Assembly (NCBI GenBank): GCA_946221915.1
Contig: CAMIKG010000031.1
Span: 1-51,192 of the forward strand
DNA: 51,192 bases
DNA from: an uncultured Erwinia sp.
GTDB lineage: Bacteria > Pseudomonadota > Gammaproteobacteria > Enterobacterales > Enterobacteriaceae
Direction: 5' to 3'
The notes beneath the pieces are model-generated. The model ran no database searches. It saw nothing but the letters and a program-made list of their open reading frames with translations, and had not been told where the DNA came from. Shown piece after piece: positions 1-8,322 of this stretch. Each line of letters begins with the position of its first letter. Within the stretch, counting starts at the first letter, position 1. The translations under genes and the position numbers were made by a program.

Positions 1-237
1 CTTCCTGGGGGAGGGAGCTGATTGCATCCCCTCGGCTTCTCCCCCTTTTTATAGAAGAAAGCTGATAGCGCCCCCCTTGGCTTCTTCCGCTTTTTATCGA
101 AGAGAGCTGATAGCGTCACCCTCGGCTTCTCCCCTTTTTGTCGAAGGGAGCTGACTTCGCCTTGCCTGGCTTCTCGCCTTTTTGTCGAAGGGAGCTGACT
201 TCGCCTTGCCTGGCTTCTCGCCCTTTTCTGGGCAGGC
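1..237. repeat. 44-bp tandem repeat array
   Basis: Five units share the core AGCTGA at 16, 60, 105, 149 and 193, so the period is 44, 45, 44 and 44 bp. Each unit continues with a GGCTTCTC block, a T-rich run and (C/T)GAAG. Units 3 and 4 are nearly identical; units 1 and 2 are more diverged. The first 15 bases resemble the tail of the last unit (CTGGGCAGG against CTGGGGGAGGG), so the array probably continues left of the window. No convincing gene lies in 1-369. The remainder (238-369) is the leader of the transporter gene and holds a TTGACA at 268-273 without a clear -10 partner. Confidence 0.85.
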
Positions 238-369
238 GCAGATTGTGTCCTCCCTCACACTTTCCCCTTGACAGTGATTTTGTCCATCTGCGCGACGGTT
301 TGATGCTGTGCGCCATAAATCATCAGCGCTAATAATGTTTCCCACTAGCTAAAAGCGGGAGAACATACA

Positions 370-1785
370 ATGAAAACGGCCGCACTCTCTTTTAAAGAGA
401 AACTCGGTTATGGCATGGGCGATGCGGGCTGCAATATGATTGGCGGCGCCATCATGTTGTTCCTGAATTACTTTTATACCGATGTGTTTGGTCTGGCGCC
501 GGCGCTGGTCGGCATTCTGTTGCTGTCAGTACGCGTGCTGGATGCGGTTTCCGACCCGATTATGGGCGCCATCGCCGACCGCACGCAAAGCCGCTGGGGC
601 CGTTTCCGCCCGTGGTTGCTGTGGGTCTCAGTGCCTTATGTGCTGTTCAGCGTGCTGATGTTTACCACGCCGGACTGGAGCTATGAGAACAAGGTGATCT
701 ACGCCTTTGTCACCTATTTCCTGATGTCGCTGGCTTACACCGCCATCAACATCCCCTACTGCTCACTGGGCGGCGTGATCACCAACGATCCCGGCGAACG
801 CGTCTCCTGCCAGTCGTATCGATTTGTCATGGTGGGGATTGCCACGCTGATCCTGTCGCTGTCACTCCTGCCGCTGGCAGAGTGGTTTGGCGGCGACGAT
901 AAAGCGCGCGGTTACCAGATGGCAATGGGCGTGATGGCGGTGATTGGCCTGTTTATGTTCCTGTTCTGTTTTGCCACGGTACGCGAACGTATTACACCGG
1001 CGGTGCCCACCAACGATGATATGAAGTCCGACCTGAAAGCCGTATGGAAAAACGACCAGTGGGTGCGCATCCTGCTGCTGACCTTCTGCAACGTCTGCCC
1101 AGGCTTTATCCGTATGGCGGCCACCATGTATTACGTCACCTGGGTGATGCAGCAATCTACCGCTTTCGCCACACTGTTTATCAGCCTTGGCGTGGTCGGC
1201 ATGATGATCGGCAGTACGCTGGCGAAGCTGCTTACGGATCGCTGGTGCAAACTGAAAGTGTTTTTCTGGACCAATATCGTGCTGGCGATTTTCTCCACCG
1301 GCTTCTACTTCCTCGACCCGCACGCCACGCTGCTGGTGGTGATTGCCTACTTCGTACTGAATATCTTCCACCAGATTCCGTCACCGCTGCACTGGTCACT
1401 GATGGCGGACGTCGATGACTACGGCGAATGGAAAACGGGTAAACGTATTACCGGCATCAGCTTCTCCGGCAATCTGTTCTTCCTGAAAGTCGGGCTGGCG
1501 GTCGCTGGCGCGATGGTCGGTTTCCTGCTGTCGCTGTATGGCTATGATGCGGGCGCGAAACAGCAAAGCGCCACGGCAGTGAATGGCATTGTTCTGCTGT
1601 TTACCGTCATTCCGGGTGTGGGCTATCTGATCACTGCTGGCGTGGTGCGCCTGCTGAAAGTGGATCGCCAGCTGATGCAAACCATTCAGATTGACCTGGC
1701 GAAGCGCCGGGAAAATTATCGTGAGCTGAATGCCTACCAGGAAGGTAAATCTGTTGATATCAACCCAGAAGGAGTCGCCCGATGA
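370..1785 (+). CDS. GPH-family sugar:cation symporter (MFS superfamily)
   Basis: This is an inner-membrane protein of 471 residues with about 12 hydrophobic segments. The N-terminus carries the typical glycoside-pentoside-hexuronide signature: EKLGYGMGD near residue 10, then SDPIMGAIADRT and WGRFRPW near residues 60-80. The family couples uptake of a sugar or glycoside to H+ or Na+. The start is preceded by GGGAG at about 357-361. The gene overlaps the GH43 gene by 4 bp (ATGA), so the two are translated together, which suggests the substrate is an arabinose- or xylose-containing oligosaccharide. That substrate is inferred from the neighbour only. It could equally be named YicJ-like. Confidence 0.88.
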   Translation: MKTAALSFKEKLGYGMGDAGCNMIGGAIMLFLNYFYTDVFGLAPALVGILLLSVRVLDAVSDPIMGAIADRTQSRWGRFRPWLLWVSVPYVLFSVLMFTTPDWSYENKVIYAFVTYFLMSLAYTAINIPYCSLGGVITNDPGERVSCQSYRFVMVGIATLILSLSLLPLAEWFGGDDKARGYQMAMGVMAVIGLFMFLFCFATVRERITPAVPTNDDMKSDLKAVWKNDQWVRILLLTFCNVCPGFIRMAATMYYVTWVMQQSTAFATLFISLGVVGMMIGSTLAKLLTDRWCKLKVFFWTNIVLAIFSTGFYFLDPHATLLVVIAYFVLNIFHQIPSPLHWSLMADVDDYGEWKTGKRITGISFSGNLFFLKVGLAVAGAMVGFLLSLYGYDAGAKQQSATAVNGIVLLFTVIPGVGYLITAGVVRLLKVDRQLMQTIQIDLAKRRENYRELNAYQEGKSVDINPEGVAR

Positions 1786-2723
1786 ACTGGCCCAATCCGC
1801 TAATCGAACAACGTGCCGATCCTTTTATCCTGCGCCACGGCGACAGTTACTACTTTATCGCTTCAGTGCCGGAGTATGACCGGCTGGAAATCCGCCGCGC
1901 CAGCACCCTCACCGGCCTGCGCGATGCGCAACCGGCGGTGGTATGGCGCAAACCGGACAGCGGCCCGATGAGCGAACTGATCTGGGCGCCGGAGCTGCAT
2001 CTGTTCGACGGTAGCTGGATAATTTACTACGCCGCCGCCCCGACACGCGCCATCAAAGATGGCCTGTTCCAGCACCGCATGTTCGCGCTGGAGTGCCGTG
2101 ACAGCGATCCGCTGACTGGCGAATGGCACGAGCGCGGCCAGGTGCGCACGCCCATTGACAGCTTCGCCCTCGATGCCACCAGCTTTCAGCATCAGGGCAA
2201 ACAGTGGTACTTATGGGCACAGAAAGACCCGGCAATCCCCGGCAACTCCAACCTCTATTTAGCGGAGCTGGAAAACCCGTGGACGCTGAAAACGCCGCCG
2301 GTAATGCTTAGCCGGCCGGAGTATGAATGGGAATGTGCAGGATTTAGCGTTAACGAAGGCCCGGCGGCGATCCGCCACGGCAACAGACTGTTTGTCAGCT
2401 ACTCCGCCAGCGCCACCGATGAGAACTACTGTATGGGGCTGCTGTGGATTGATGCCGATGCTGATCCCATGCAGGCGGCAAACTGGTCGAAGTCGCCGCG
2501 CCCGGTGTTTACCACCCACTGGCTAAACCGCCAGTACGGTCCGGGGCATAACAGCTTCACCACGGCGGAAAACGGCGAGGATATTCTGGTTTATCACGCC
2601 CGTAATTACACGGAAATCGAGGGCGATCCGCTGTGGGACCCGAATCGCCATACGCGCATCAAAACTTTTCACTGGGACAGCGACGGCATGCCCGACTTCG
2701 GCACACCGCCTGCGGAACAGTGA
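1782..2723 (+). CDS. glycoside hydrolase family 43 protein
   Basis: A 313-residue five-bladed beta-propeller glycosidase without signal peptide, so probably cytoplasmic. The likely catalytic set of GH43 is visible: the base Asp13 in RADPFIL, the pKa-modulating Asp131 in FALDATSF and the acid Glu192 in VNEGPAA. His266 in GPGHNSF fits the conserved calcium or active-site histidine. The family splits alpha-L-arabinofuranosides or beta-xylosides, and specificity cannot be read from sequence. It is coupled to the transporter, which points to intracellular hydrolysis of an imported oligosaccharide. Its TGA at 2721-2723 directly abuts the stop codon of the convergent ampE, with no spacer or terminator. 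Confidence 0.88.
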   Translation: MNWPNPLIEQRADPFILRHGDSYYFIASVPEYDRLEIRRASTLTGLRDAQPAVVWRKPDSGPMSELIWAPELHLFDGSWIIYYAAAPTRAIKDGLFQHRMFALECRDSDPLTGEWHERGQVRTPIDSFALDATSFQHQGKQWYLWAQKDPAIPGNSNLYLAELENPWTLKTPPVMLSRPEYEWECAGFSVNEGPAAIRHGNRLFVSYSASATDENYCMGLLWIDADADPMQAANWSKSPRPVFTTHWLNRQYGPGHNSFTTAENGEDILVYHARNYTEIEGDPLWDPNRHTRIKTFHWDSDGMPDFGTPPAEQ

Positions 2724-3578
2724 TTACACCAGCGTGCCGTAGATGGTGAGCAGCGCCACCACCACTACCAGCACCAGGGAAACTTTCTTCGCCAGAGACA
2801 CCGCCACGCGCGGTGTTTCGACTTTATCGAGGTGCGGATCGCGCGCCAGCGAGAACTGCGCCAGCCGGGTGAGAACCTGATACTGCGCGCTGTGGCGATC
2901 GCCCAAAGAGGCAAACCACGCGGGCAGTGCCCGCTCACCGTGCCCCAGCAAGGCATAAGCCACGCCCGCCAGCCGCACCGGGACCCAGTCGAGCCAGTGC
3001 AGAATGGCGTCGACACCTGACTGAGAACGCTCCAGCGGGGTGTAGTGACGCGCCAGCCAGCTCTGCCAGCCGCGCAGGAAGGCATAACCCACCAGCAGTA
3101 CCGGGCCGTAAGGTCCGCCCACTACAAACCAGAACAGCGGCGCCAGATAGTAGCGGAAGTTAATCCACAGCAGCGCATTCTGCAGTTCGCGCAGGTAATC
3201 ACGCTCATCGCAATCCATCGGAATACCGTGGATAAGCGTCAGCTCTTCCGCCATCGCATCACGCGCGCTGTCATCATTCAGGCTGGCGGCACGCAGATAG
3301 GCATGATAGTGCAGCCGTACAGAACCCGCGCCGATACACAGCAGGCCAATCAGAATCCAGAAGATCAGCTGCACCACGCCAAAAAAAAGCCCCTGCAGCG
3401 CGCTGATTGCGACCAGCACCGCCGCCATCGCCAGCAGGGTCATCAACAGGGTACGCAACAGCGAGAAGCGCTTTTGCCGCCGGAACAGCGGCTCCAGGCG
3501 GTGATCCAGCTGCCAGTGCTCACCCGATTTAAACAGTCGTTCCCAACCTAAAACCAGTAACAAGCTAAACAACGTCAT
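2724..3578 (-). CDS. ampE: AmpE, inner-membrane protein of the ampDE operon
   Basis: This 284-residue polytopic membrane protein matches AmpE in length and N-terminus (MTLFSLLLVLGWERLFK). Hydrophobic stretches are clear near residues 45-85, 145-175 and the C-terminal 25 residues. AmpE is linked to AmpD in beta-lactamase induction and muropeptide sensing, and its exact biochemical role is unsettled. It begins inside the end of ampD (4-bp overlap), so the pair is one transcription unit. Its 3' neighbour here is the GH43 gene, not the aroP found next to ampE in E. coli. Confidence 0.93.
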   Translation of the reverse strand: MTLFSLLLVLGWERLFKSGEHWQLDHRLEPLFRRQKRFSLLRTLLMTLLAMAAVLVAISALQGLFFGVVQLIFWILIGLLCIGAGSVRLHYHAYLRAASLNDDSARDAMAEELTLIHGIPMDCDERDYLRELQNALLWINFRYYLAPLFWFVVGGPYGPVLLVGYAFLRGWQSWLARHYTPLERSQSGVDAILHWLDWVPVRLAGVAYALLGHGERALPAWFASLGDRHSAQYQVLTRLAQFSLARDPHLDKVETPRVAVSLAKKVSLVLVVVVALLTIYGTLV

Positions 3579-4153
3579 ACATCAGACTCCCCAGAAGTCA
3601 CGCCAGCGGAATGCGGGTGTAAAGCGTGACGAAATCTTTCCCAGTCAAACGCCGGACCGGGATCGGTTTTGCGCACCGGGGCAATATCACTGTGGCCGGT
3701 AATACGTTCCGGCGTCAGCGGATAGTGCTGCATCAGCAGTTCTGTGACCGCCTGCAGCGCCGCGTATTGTGCATCGGTATAAGGCAGTGTATCCGTGCCT
3801 TCCAGTTCAATCCCAATGGAAAAATCATTGCAGTTATCCCGCCCCTGCCAGAGCGATACCCCGGCGTGCCAGGCACGCAGATGAAACGGGACATACTGTA
3901 CGATCTCGCCGTCACGGCGGATCAGGCAGTGGGCGGACACCCGCAAGTGCGCGATTTCTGCAAAAAAGGGATGGGCGCTGGCATCAAGGGTGCCGGTAAA
4001 CAGCGCGTCGATATAAGGGCCACCAAATTCGCCAGGCGGCAGGCTGATATTGTGCACCACCAGCAACGATGGCGCTTCTTCGGCGGGGCGAGTATTGAAA
4101 TGTGGCGAGGGCACCTGCTTTACCCCACAAATCCAGCCATCCTGCAACTGCAT
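3575..4153 (-). CDS. ampD: AmpD, 1,6-anhydro-N-acetylmuramyl-L-alanine amidase
   Basis: A 192-residue cytoplasmic zinc amidase (amidase_2 fold) that cleaves the lactyl-amide bond between anhydroMurNAc and the stem peptide during peptidoglycan recycling. Loss of this activity raises AmpC in species with ampR-ampC. His34 in LVVHNIS and the His and Asp of TGHSDIAPVRKTDPGP match the three zinc ligands of E. coli AmpD (His34, His154, Asp164). It is 9 residues longer than the E. coli protein at the C-terminus. It lies 57 bp after the deaminase gene on the same strand and overlaps ampE by 4 bp. Confidence 0.96.
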   Translation of the reverse strand: MQLQDGWICGVKQVPSPHFNTRPAEEAPSLLVVHNISLPPGEFGGPYIDALFTGTLDASAHPFFAEIAHLRVSAHCLIRRDGEIVQYVPFHLRAWHAGVSLWQGRDNCNDFSIGIELEGTDTLPYTDAQYAALQAVTELLMQHYPLTPERITGHSDIAPVRKTDPGPAFDWERFRHALHPHSAGVTSGESDV

Positions 4154-4210
4154 GCCCTTCCCTCCTGTTATCCACTTTCGTTTCAGAGTAACACGCTTCG
4201 CGCGCCAGCG

Positions 4211-5401
4211 TCAGAAGCAGGTCTGCAGTGTCTCAACCAGCTGCAGATCGTCATCCACCACACACAGCTGGCGCCATTTATCAAAGGTCAGACAGGGGTG
4301 TGAGGCGCCAAAGGCAATGATATCGCCCGGCGTCAGCTGATGATTGTCAGGAACGGCGATAAAGGCATGCTGATCCATCAGGCGGATCACGCGGTACTCC
4401 TCCCCCAGCGCCTGTGCCTGCGACTGGCCCTGCGGATAGACACGCAGCGGCACCGGCATGCTGTCATGGGCAATATCGCGCTTACCCAGCGCGGCAATCA
4501 CCCGGCCAGGCTCCGGTACAGACTGCACATAAGCAAACACTTCCATCGCCGGTAACAGCGCGCTGTCCATCTGCGGATGGCGCGCCAGCAACGCATGTTG
4601 CGCCTGCTGATAAATACCATGGTCATGTACCAGATAGCAGCCAGGACGCATCACGGTAAGAAAGGCGTCGCGCGCATCGGCGGCGGCAAAGGCTTCCGCG
4701 ACCAGATCGTACCAGGAGGAGCCAGAGGCGGTGATGATCGGCCGTTCACAGGCGAAATGTCCGGCCGCTTTCAGCGCCAGCGCGTGACTGACCAGCTGAG
4801 TAATAAAGGTGGCGACATCCTGCTGCTCATCATTACTGCTGATCACCCCTTCGTAGCCTTCGATACCACACAGGCGCAGCGCATCATATTCAACCAGCGC
4901 AGCGACAACGGCGTCAATCTGCTGCGCATTGCGGCAACCGCAGCGTCCCCCGGTGACGCCCACTTCCAGCATCACATTCAGCGTCAGCTGCTGCGCATGG
5001 AAAAACTCGCCCAGCTGATGCGCGCTCTCCACGCTATCCACCAGACAATAAAACTCGATATCACCGGCGCGCAGCAGGTCGGCGATAATCTGCATATTCG
5101 GGCGCCCGAGCAGCTGGTTCGCCATCAGCATGCGTTTAATACCGTGCTGTGCGGCAACGGCACACTGTACCGCCGTCGCCAGGGTAATGCCCCAGGCGCC
5201 TGCCGCTATCTGGCGCTGGAACAGGGCTGGCGCCATGGTGGTTTTGCCGTGTGGCGCCAGCTGCGCACCGTGCGCTGTCGCGTAGCGTTGCATCCAGTGC
5301 AGGTTGTGTTGCAGCGCCGACTGGTACAGCACCAGCGCAGGTAAAGAGATGTCCTGTAACAGTGATGCGCCGCTGATCGGCTGTCCTTTATCCGTAACCA
5401 A
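4211..5401 (-). CDS. D-amino-acid deaminase / D-serine dehydratase-like PLP enzyme
   Basis: Fold-III (alanine-racemase-like) PLP enzyme. LAPHGKTTM carries the Schiff-base lysine. The C-terminal SHPCLTFDKW holds the His-x-Cys zinc motif typical of the D-serine dehydratase and D-threonine aldolase group. The likely reaction is deamination of a D-amino acid to a keto acid plus ammonia; D-serine or D-threonine are candidates only. Start choice: TTG at 5401 follows an AGAGGG with 8-nt spacing and begins at the conserved VTDKGQP. An upstream GTG at 5473, directly abutting the LysR stop, would add 24 poorly protein-like residues. It is co-directional with the LysR gene and ampD. Confidence 0.8.
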   Translation of the reverse strand: MVTDKGQPISGASLLQDISLPALVLYQSALQHNLHWMQRYATAHGAQLAPHGKTTMAPALFQRQIAAGAWGITLATAVQCAVAAQHGIKRMLMANQLLGRPNMQIIADLLRAGDIEFYCLVDSVESAHQLGEFFHAQQLTLNVMLEVGVTGGRCGCRNAQQIDAVVAALVEYDALRLCGIEGYEGVISSNDEQQDVATFITQLVSHALALKAAGHFACERPIITASGSSWYDLVAEAFAAADARDAFLTVMRPGCYLVHDHGIYQQAQHALLARHPQMDSALLPAMEVFAYVQSVPEPGRVIAALGKRDIAHDSMPVPLRVYPQGQSQAQALGEEYRVIRLMDQHAFIAVPDNHQLTPGDIIAFGASHPCLTFDKWRQLCVVDDDLQLVETLQTCF

Positions 5402-5473
5402 TTTGTTTGCCCTCTGTCCATTACCTGTGAAGCGTGAATGACTCTTTGCCCCTACTTTCGCCCGCTTAGGCAC

Positions 5474-6343
5474 TCAGATCAATTGTTCCAGAATAATCTT
5501 GTGTAACAGCGCTTCTGCTGGTGAAGGCTGAGTATTGGCATGACAAAGTGCGATACCCAGCGGTGGCAAAGCAGGCAGGCACGGCTCCGCCACCAACGCG
5601 AGACTGGCGGGCATACCAAAGCGGGTGCGTATGGTGATCCCCAGTCCTGCGTTCGCCGCTGCCCAGATGCCGCTGAGGCTGCGGCTGCTGAATGCCACGC
5701 GCCAGGGGATACCAGCACGATCCAGCGTATCAATAGCATGGCTGCGCATCAGGCACGGCGCATCAAACAACAGCAGTGGCAGCGGCTCACCATGCGTCAG
5801 CCAGCTGGCGACGTTGATCTGCGGGCTGCCGATCCAGTGTAGCGGCACCGTACTGAGCAACGTACTATGCGGCAGCGTTTCTGCGCCCTGCCAGCACAGC
5901 GCCAGATCCAGCTGCTGCTGGCGCACCTCCTGCAGCAGTTCCGCATTGCACCCGATACGCGCAGAGATTTGCACCTGTGGATGGGCACGGGAAAACTGAC
6001 CAAGTATATGCGGCAGCAGGCTTTCACCAAAATCCTCCTGCATGCCAATGCGAATATCCCCTGCCAGCTGACGCGCACTTAAGGCAAGCATCGCCTCATC
6101 ATTGAGCGCCAGCAGACGACGCGCATAGGACAGTAACAACTCGCCCTGCGCGGTGGTTGTCAGATGCCGCCCGTTTTTTTGCACCAGCGGCAGTTCGCTG
6201 CTGGCTTCCAGCTTCTTTAACTGCGCGCTCACCGCCGAAGTGGAACGATGCAGCTGTTGCGCCGCCAGCGCGAAACTGCCCAGCTCAATCCCGGTGACAA
6301 AGGTTCGTAAGGCATCAAGGTCAAAAGTGGCGAATCGCGCCAT
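5474..6343 (-). CDS. LysR-family transcriptional regulator
   Basis: A 289-residue LysR regulator. The N-terminal helix-turn-helix covers about residues 5-65 (GSFALAAQQLHRSTSAVSAQ), followed by an effector-binding domain from about residue 90. The ATG at 6343 has AGGA nine bases upstream; a TTG at 6349 is the alternative. It diverges from the CMD-tautomerase pair across about 100 bp and is followed directly by the deaminase gene, so both are plausible targets. The effector is unknown. It is not next to an ampC-like gene, so I do not call it AmpR. Confidence 0.9.
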   Translation of the reverse strand: MARFATFDLDALRTFVTGIELGSFALAAQQLHRSTSAVSAQLKKLEASSELPLVQKNGRHLTTTAQGELLLSYARRLLALNDEAMLALSARQLAGDIRIGMQEDFGESLLPHILGQFSRAHPQVQISARIGCNAELLQEVRQQQLDLALCWQGAETLPHSTLLSTVPLHWIGSPQINVASWLTHGEPLPLLLFDAPCLMRSHAIDTLDRAGIPWRVAFSSRSLSGIWAAANAGLGITIRTRFGMPASLALVAEPCLPALPPLGIALCHANTQPSPAEALLHKIILEQLI

Positions 6344-6367
6344 GAGCAATAATCCTGTTTTACGGGA

Positions 6368-6388
6368 CGATATATCAAAATATATGCG
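6368..6388. promoter_or_regulatory. candidate LysR operator (AT-rich inverted repeat)
   Basis: Between the LysR gene and the divergent CMD gene lies CG-ATATAT-caaa-ATATAT-gCG, a near-perfect inverted repeat. LysR proteins commonly bind AT-rich dyads in such divergent intergenic regions. Position and symmetry support this; binding is inferred. Confidence 0.4.
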
Positions 6389-6450
6389 ATTTTATAAATT
6401 GTCAGCCAGTTCTATGCTCCGTTCAGACCTGTAATGAATGGAGATGAATA

Positions 6451-6774
6451 ATGAGTAACTCACTGACTCGCGATACGCTGCAGCAGATTGCGCCCAAACT
6501 GGCGCAGCTGACTGAAGAGACCCTGTTTGCAGATATCTGGCAGCGCAGCGAATTGTCGCCCCGCGATCGCAGCCTGATTACTGTTGCCGCCCTGGTCGCA
6601 CTGGGGCGAACCGGTCAGTTGCCCTGGCATCTGCAACTGGCGCAACAAAATGGCTTATCATCTCAGCAACTGGTGGAGGTCATGACCCATCTGGCTTTCT
6701 ATGCTGGCTGGCCCGCGGCGGTATCGGCACTGGAAGTGCTGCCCTCAGCTCCGGAGGAACCCTCATGCCGTTAA
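6451..6774 (+). CDS. carboxymuconolactone decarboxylase-like (AhpD-fold) protein
   Basis: A 107-residue all-helical protein of the CMD family. RDRSLITVAALVALGR, an H-x3-A-x3-G segment near residue 60 and HLAFYAGWPAAVSAL near the C-terminus are family hallmarks. There is no CxxC pair, so an AhpD-type peroxidase-reductase function is unlikely. Proteins of this type are often next to NADPH or tautomerase genes and act on small carbonyl or lactone compounds, but the substrate cannot be told. It overlaps the tautomerase gene by 10 bp and is transcribed away from the LysR gene. Confidence 0.85.
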   Translation: MSNSLTRDTLQQIAPKLAQLTEETLFADIWQRSELSPRDRSLITVAALVALGRTGQLPWHLQLAQQNGLSSQQLVEVMTHLAFYAGWPAAVSALEVLPSAPEEPSCR

Positions 6775-7151
6775 CCCGCATCACGTTGCAGCAGGGTAAA
6801 ACCACTGCGTTTATTGACCAGTTTTCCCGGTTGCTCCAGCAGGTGCTGGAAAGCCATTTTGAAGTGCCCGCCAGCGACTGCTTTCAGATTTTCGAACAGC
6901 TGCCTGCCGGCCAGCTGCGCTATGACACGCATTACCTCGGCGGTCCGCGCTCCGCTGATTTTGTACTGCTGCAGATTACCGCCGGGCGACAGCGCAGCGA
7001 TGAAACCAAACACGCCTTCTTTCAGCAGCTGGTGAGCGAGCTACAGCAGCAGCTCGCCGTGCGCCCGGAAGATGTGATGATAATCATCACCACAACCCGG
7101 CCAGAAGAGTGGTCATTCGCTTGCGGCCGACAATTTTCCGTTAGCACTTAG
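6765..7151 (+). CDS. tautomerase family protein
   Basis: A 128-residue protein starting Met-Pro-Leu-Thr-Arg-Ile. Pro2 would become the N-terminal catalytic base after Met removal, as in the 4-oxalocrotonate tautomerase superfamily. The length of about 130 and the late RPEEWSFACGR fit the longer tautomerase_2 group. It probably acts on an enol/keto intermediate together with the CMD-like protein, with which it overlaps by 10 bp. Substrate unknown. The 80 bp to nadC hold no clear terminator. Confidence 0.85.
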   Translation: MPLTRITLQQGKTTAFIDQFSRLLQQVLESHFEVPASDCFQIFEQLPAGQLRYDTHYLGGPRSADFVLLQITAGRQRSDETKHAFFQQLVSELQQQLAVRPEDVMIIITTTRPEEWSFACGRQFSVST

Positions 7152-7231
7152 TCCATCGCGGCGGCTGGCCTGGCGAAGATAAACACGCTAGAGTGTGCAA
7201 ACGCTTTTGTCCGTCCTTTTGGAGTGACACG

Positions 7232-8122
7232 ATGACCACGCGCCGCTACGACGCTGATCGCCGCCGTACAGAACTGCTGGAACGTATTGAGCATGATATC
7301 CCCGCCGCCGTCGCCCTGGCGCTGCGCGAGGATCTGGGCGGGGACGTCGATGCCTGCAACGATATCACCGCCGGCCTGCTGCCTGCCGACACCCAATCTC
7401 ATGCCACAGTGATCACCCGCGAAGCGGGTATTTTCTGTGGTAAACGCTGGGTGGAAGAGGTGTTTATCCAGCTGGGCAACCACACCACGCTGAGCTGGCA
7501 TGTGAATGATGGCGATGCCATCAGCGAGAACCAGACGCTGTTTGAAGTCAGTGGACCCGCACAGTTGATTCTTACCGGTGAACGCACCGCACTGAATTTT
7601 GTTCAGACTTTGTCTGGCGTGGCAACGGAAGTCAGCCGCTATGTTGCGCTGCTGGCTGGCACCCGTACCCAGTTGCTCGACACACGTAAAACCCTGCCAG
7701 GCCTGCGCACCGCGCTGAAATACGCCGTGCTCTGCGGTGGCGGCAGTAACCACCGGCTCGGTCTGTCTGACGCCTTTCTGATTAAAGAGAACCATATCAT
7801 TGCCACTGGTTCGATTCGTCAGGCGGTGGAAAAAGCATTCTGGCTGCATCCTGATGTCCCTGTGGAAGTGGAAGTCGAATCCCTTGATGAACTGGAGCAG
7901 GCGCTGGCAGCAGGCGCAGATATCGTGATGCTGGATAACTTCACCGTTGACCAAATGCGCGAAGCGGTTGCCCTGTCCGATGGGCGCGCACTGCTGGAAG
8001 TTTCCGGTAATGTCACCGGCGAAACGCTGCGCACCTTTGCCGAAACCGGCGTCGACTATATTTCCGTCGGCGCACTCACCAAGCATGTGCGGGCGCTCGA
8101 CCTGTCGATGCGCTTCAGCTAG
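7232..8122 (+). CDS. nadC: quinolinate phosphoribosyltransferase (decarboxylating)
   Basis: Cytoplasmic enzyme of NAD synthesis that converts quinolinate and PRPP to nicotinate mononucleotide, CO2 and PPi. 296 residues against 297 in E. coli. LREDLGGDVDA near the N-terminus, TRKTLPGLR near residue 150 and VMLDNF in the barrel are QPRTase motifs. The ATG at 7232 follows GGAG at 7221; the GTG further upstream would add unrelated residues. A rho-independent terminator follows at once. In E. coli nadC is beside ampD, whereas here a 3-kb cassette separates them. Confidence 0.97.
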   Translation: MTTRRYDADRRRTELLERIEHDIPAAVALALREDLGGDVDACNDITAGLLPADTQSHATVITREAGIFCGKRWVEEVFIQLGNHTTLSWHVNDGDAISENQTLFEVSGPAQLILTGERTALNFVQTLSGVATEVSRYVALLAGTRTQLLDTRKTLPGLRTALKYAVLCGGGSNHRLGLSDAFLIKENHIIATGSIRQAVEKAFWLHPDVPVEVEVESLDELEQALAAGADIVMLDNFTVDQMREAVALSDGRALLEVSGNVTGETLRTFAETGVDYISVGALTKHVRALDLSMRFS

Positions 8123-8133
8123 TTGTAACACCC

Positions 8134-8159
8134 GCCACCTCTCAGCAGGTGGCTTTTTT
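8134..8159 (+). terminator. rho-independent terminator of nadC
   Basis: GCCACCT (8134-8140), loop CTCAGC, AGGTGGC (8147-8153) and six T make a 7-bp perfect stem with T-tract, 12 bp after the nadC stop. It separates nadC from the pilin operon. The 160 bp from here to ppdD hold the pilin leader with a strong AAGGAGAG; I see no clear promoter. Confidence 0.9.
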
Positions 8160-8322
8160 GCTTCGGCTTTTCCCTTTTGCGTAGTGGCTTCCATTGTAAT
8201 TGTCGCCTGGTGCAACACAGTGAGAAAAGCGCCGTAACGCTACGCAATTCGCCATCCTGCCGCTGGCCTTCCCCATCCGGTCTCCTTAAGGTGCAGTCAG
8301 ATACCTCAAGGAGAGCAGCAGC

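Noticed and set aside
1..237. CRISPR array
   Set aside because: Repeat units are contiguous with no unique spacers and are diverged along their full length, so this is a plain tandem repeat; no cas genes are near.
5474..6343. LysR gene as AmpR (beta-lactamase regulator)
   Set aside because: AmpR sits divergently beside ampC. Here the neighbours are a deaminase and a CMD-like gene and no beta-lactamase is present, so only the generic family name is justified.
6451..6774. CMD-like protein as an AhpD peroxidase
   Set aside because: The CxxC catalytic pair of AhpD is missing; only the fold family can be claimed.
7148..8218. A 356-codon minus-strand open frame opposite nadC
   Set aside because: It overlaps the end of the tautomerase gene and all of nadC in antisense, crosses the nadC terminator and shows no family features.
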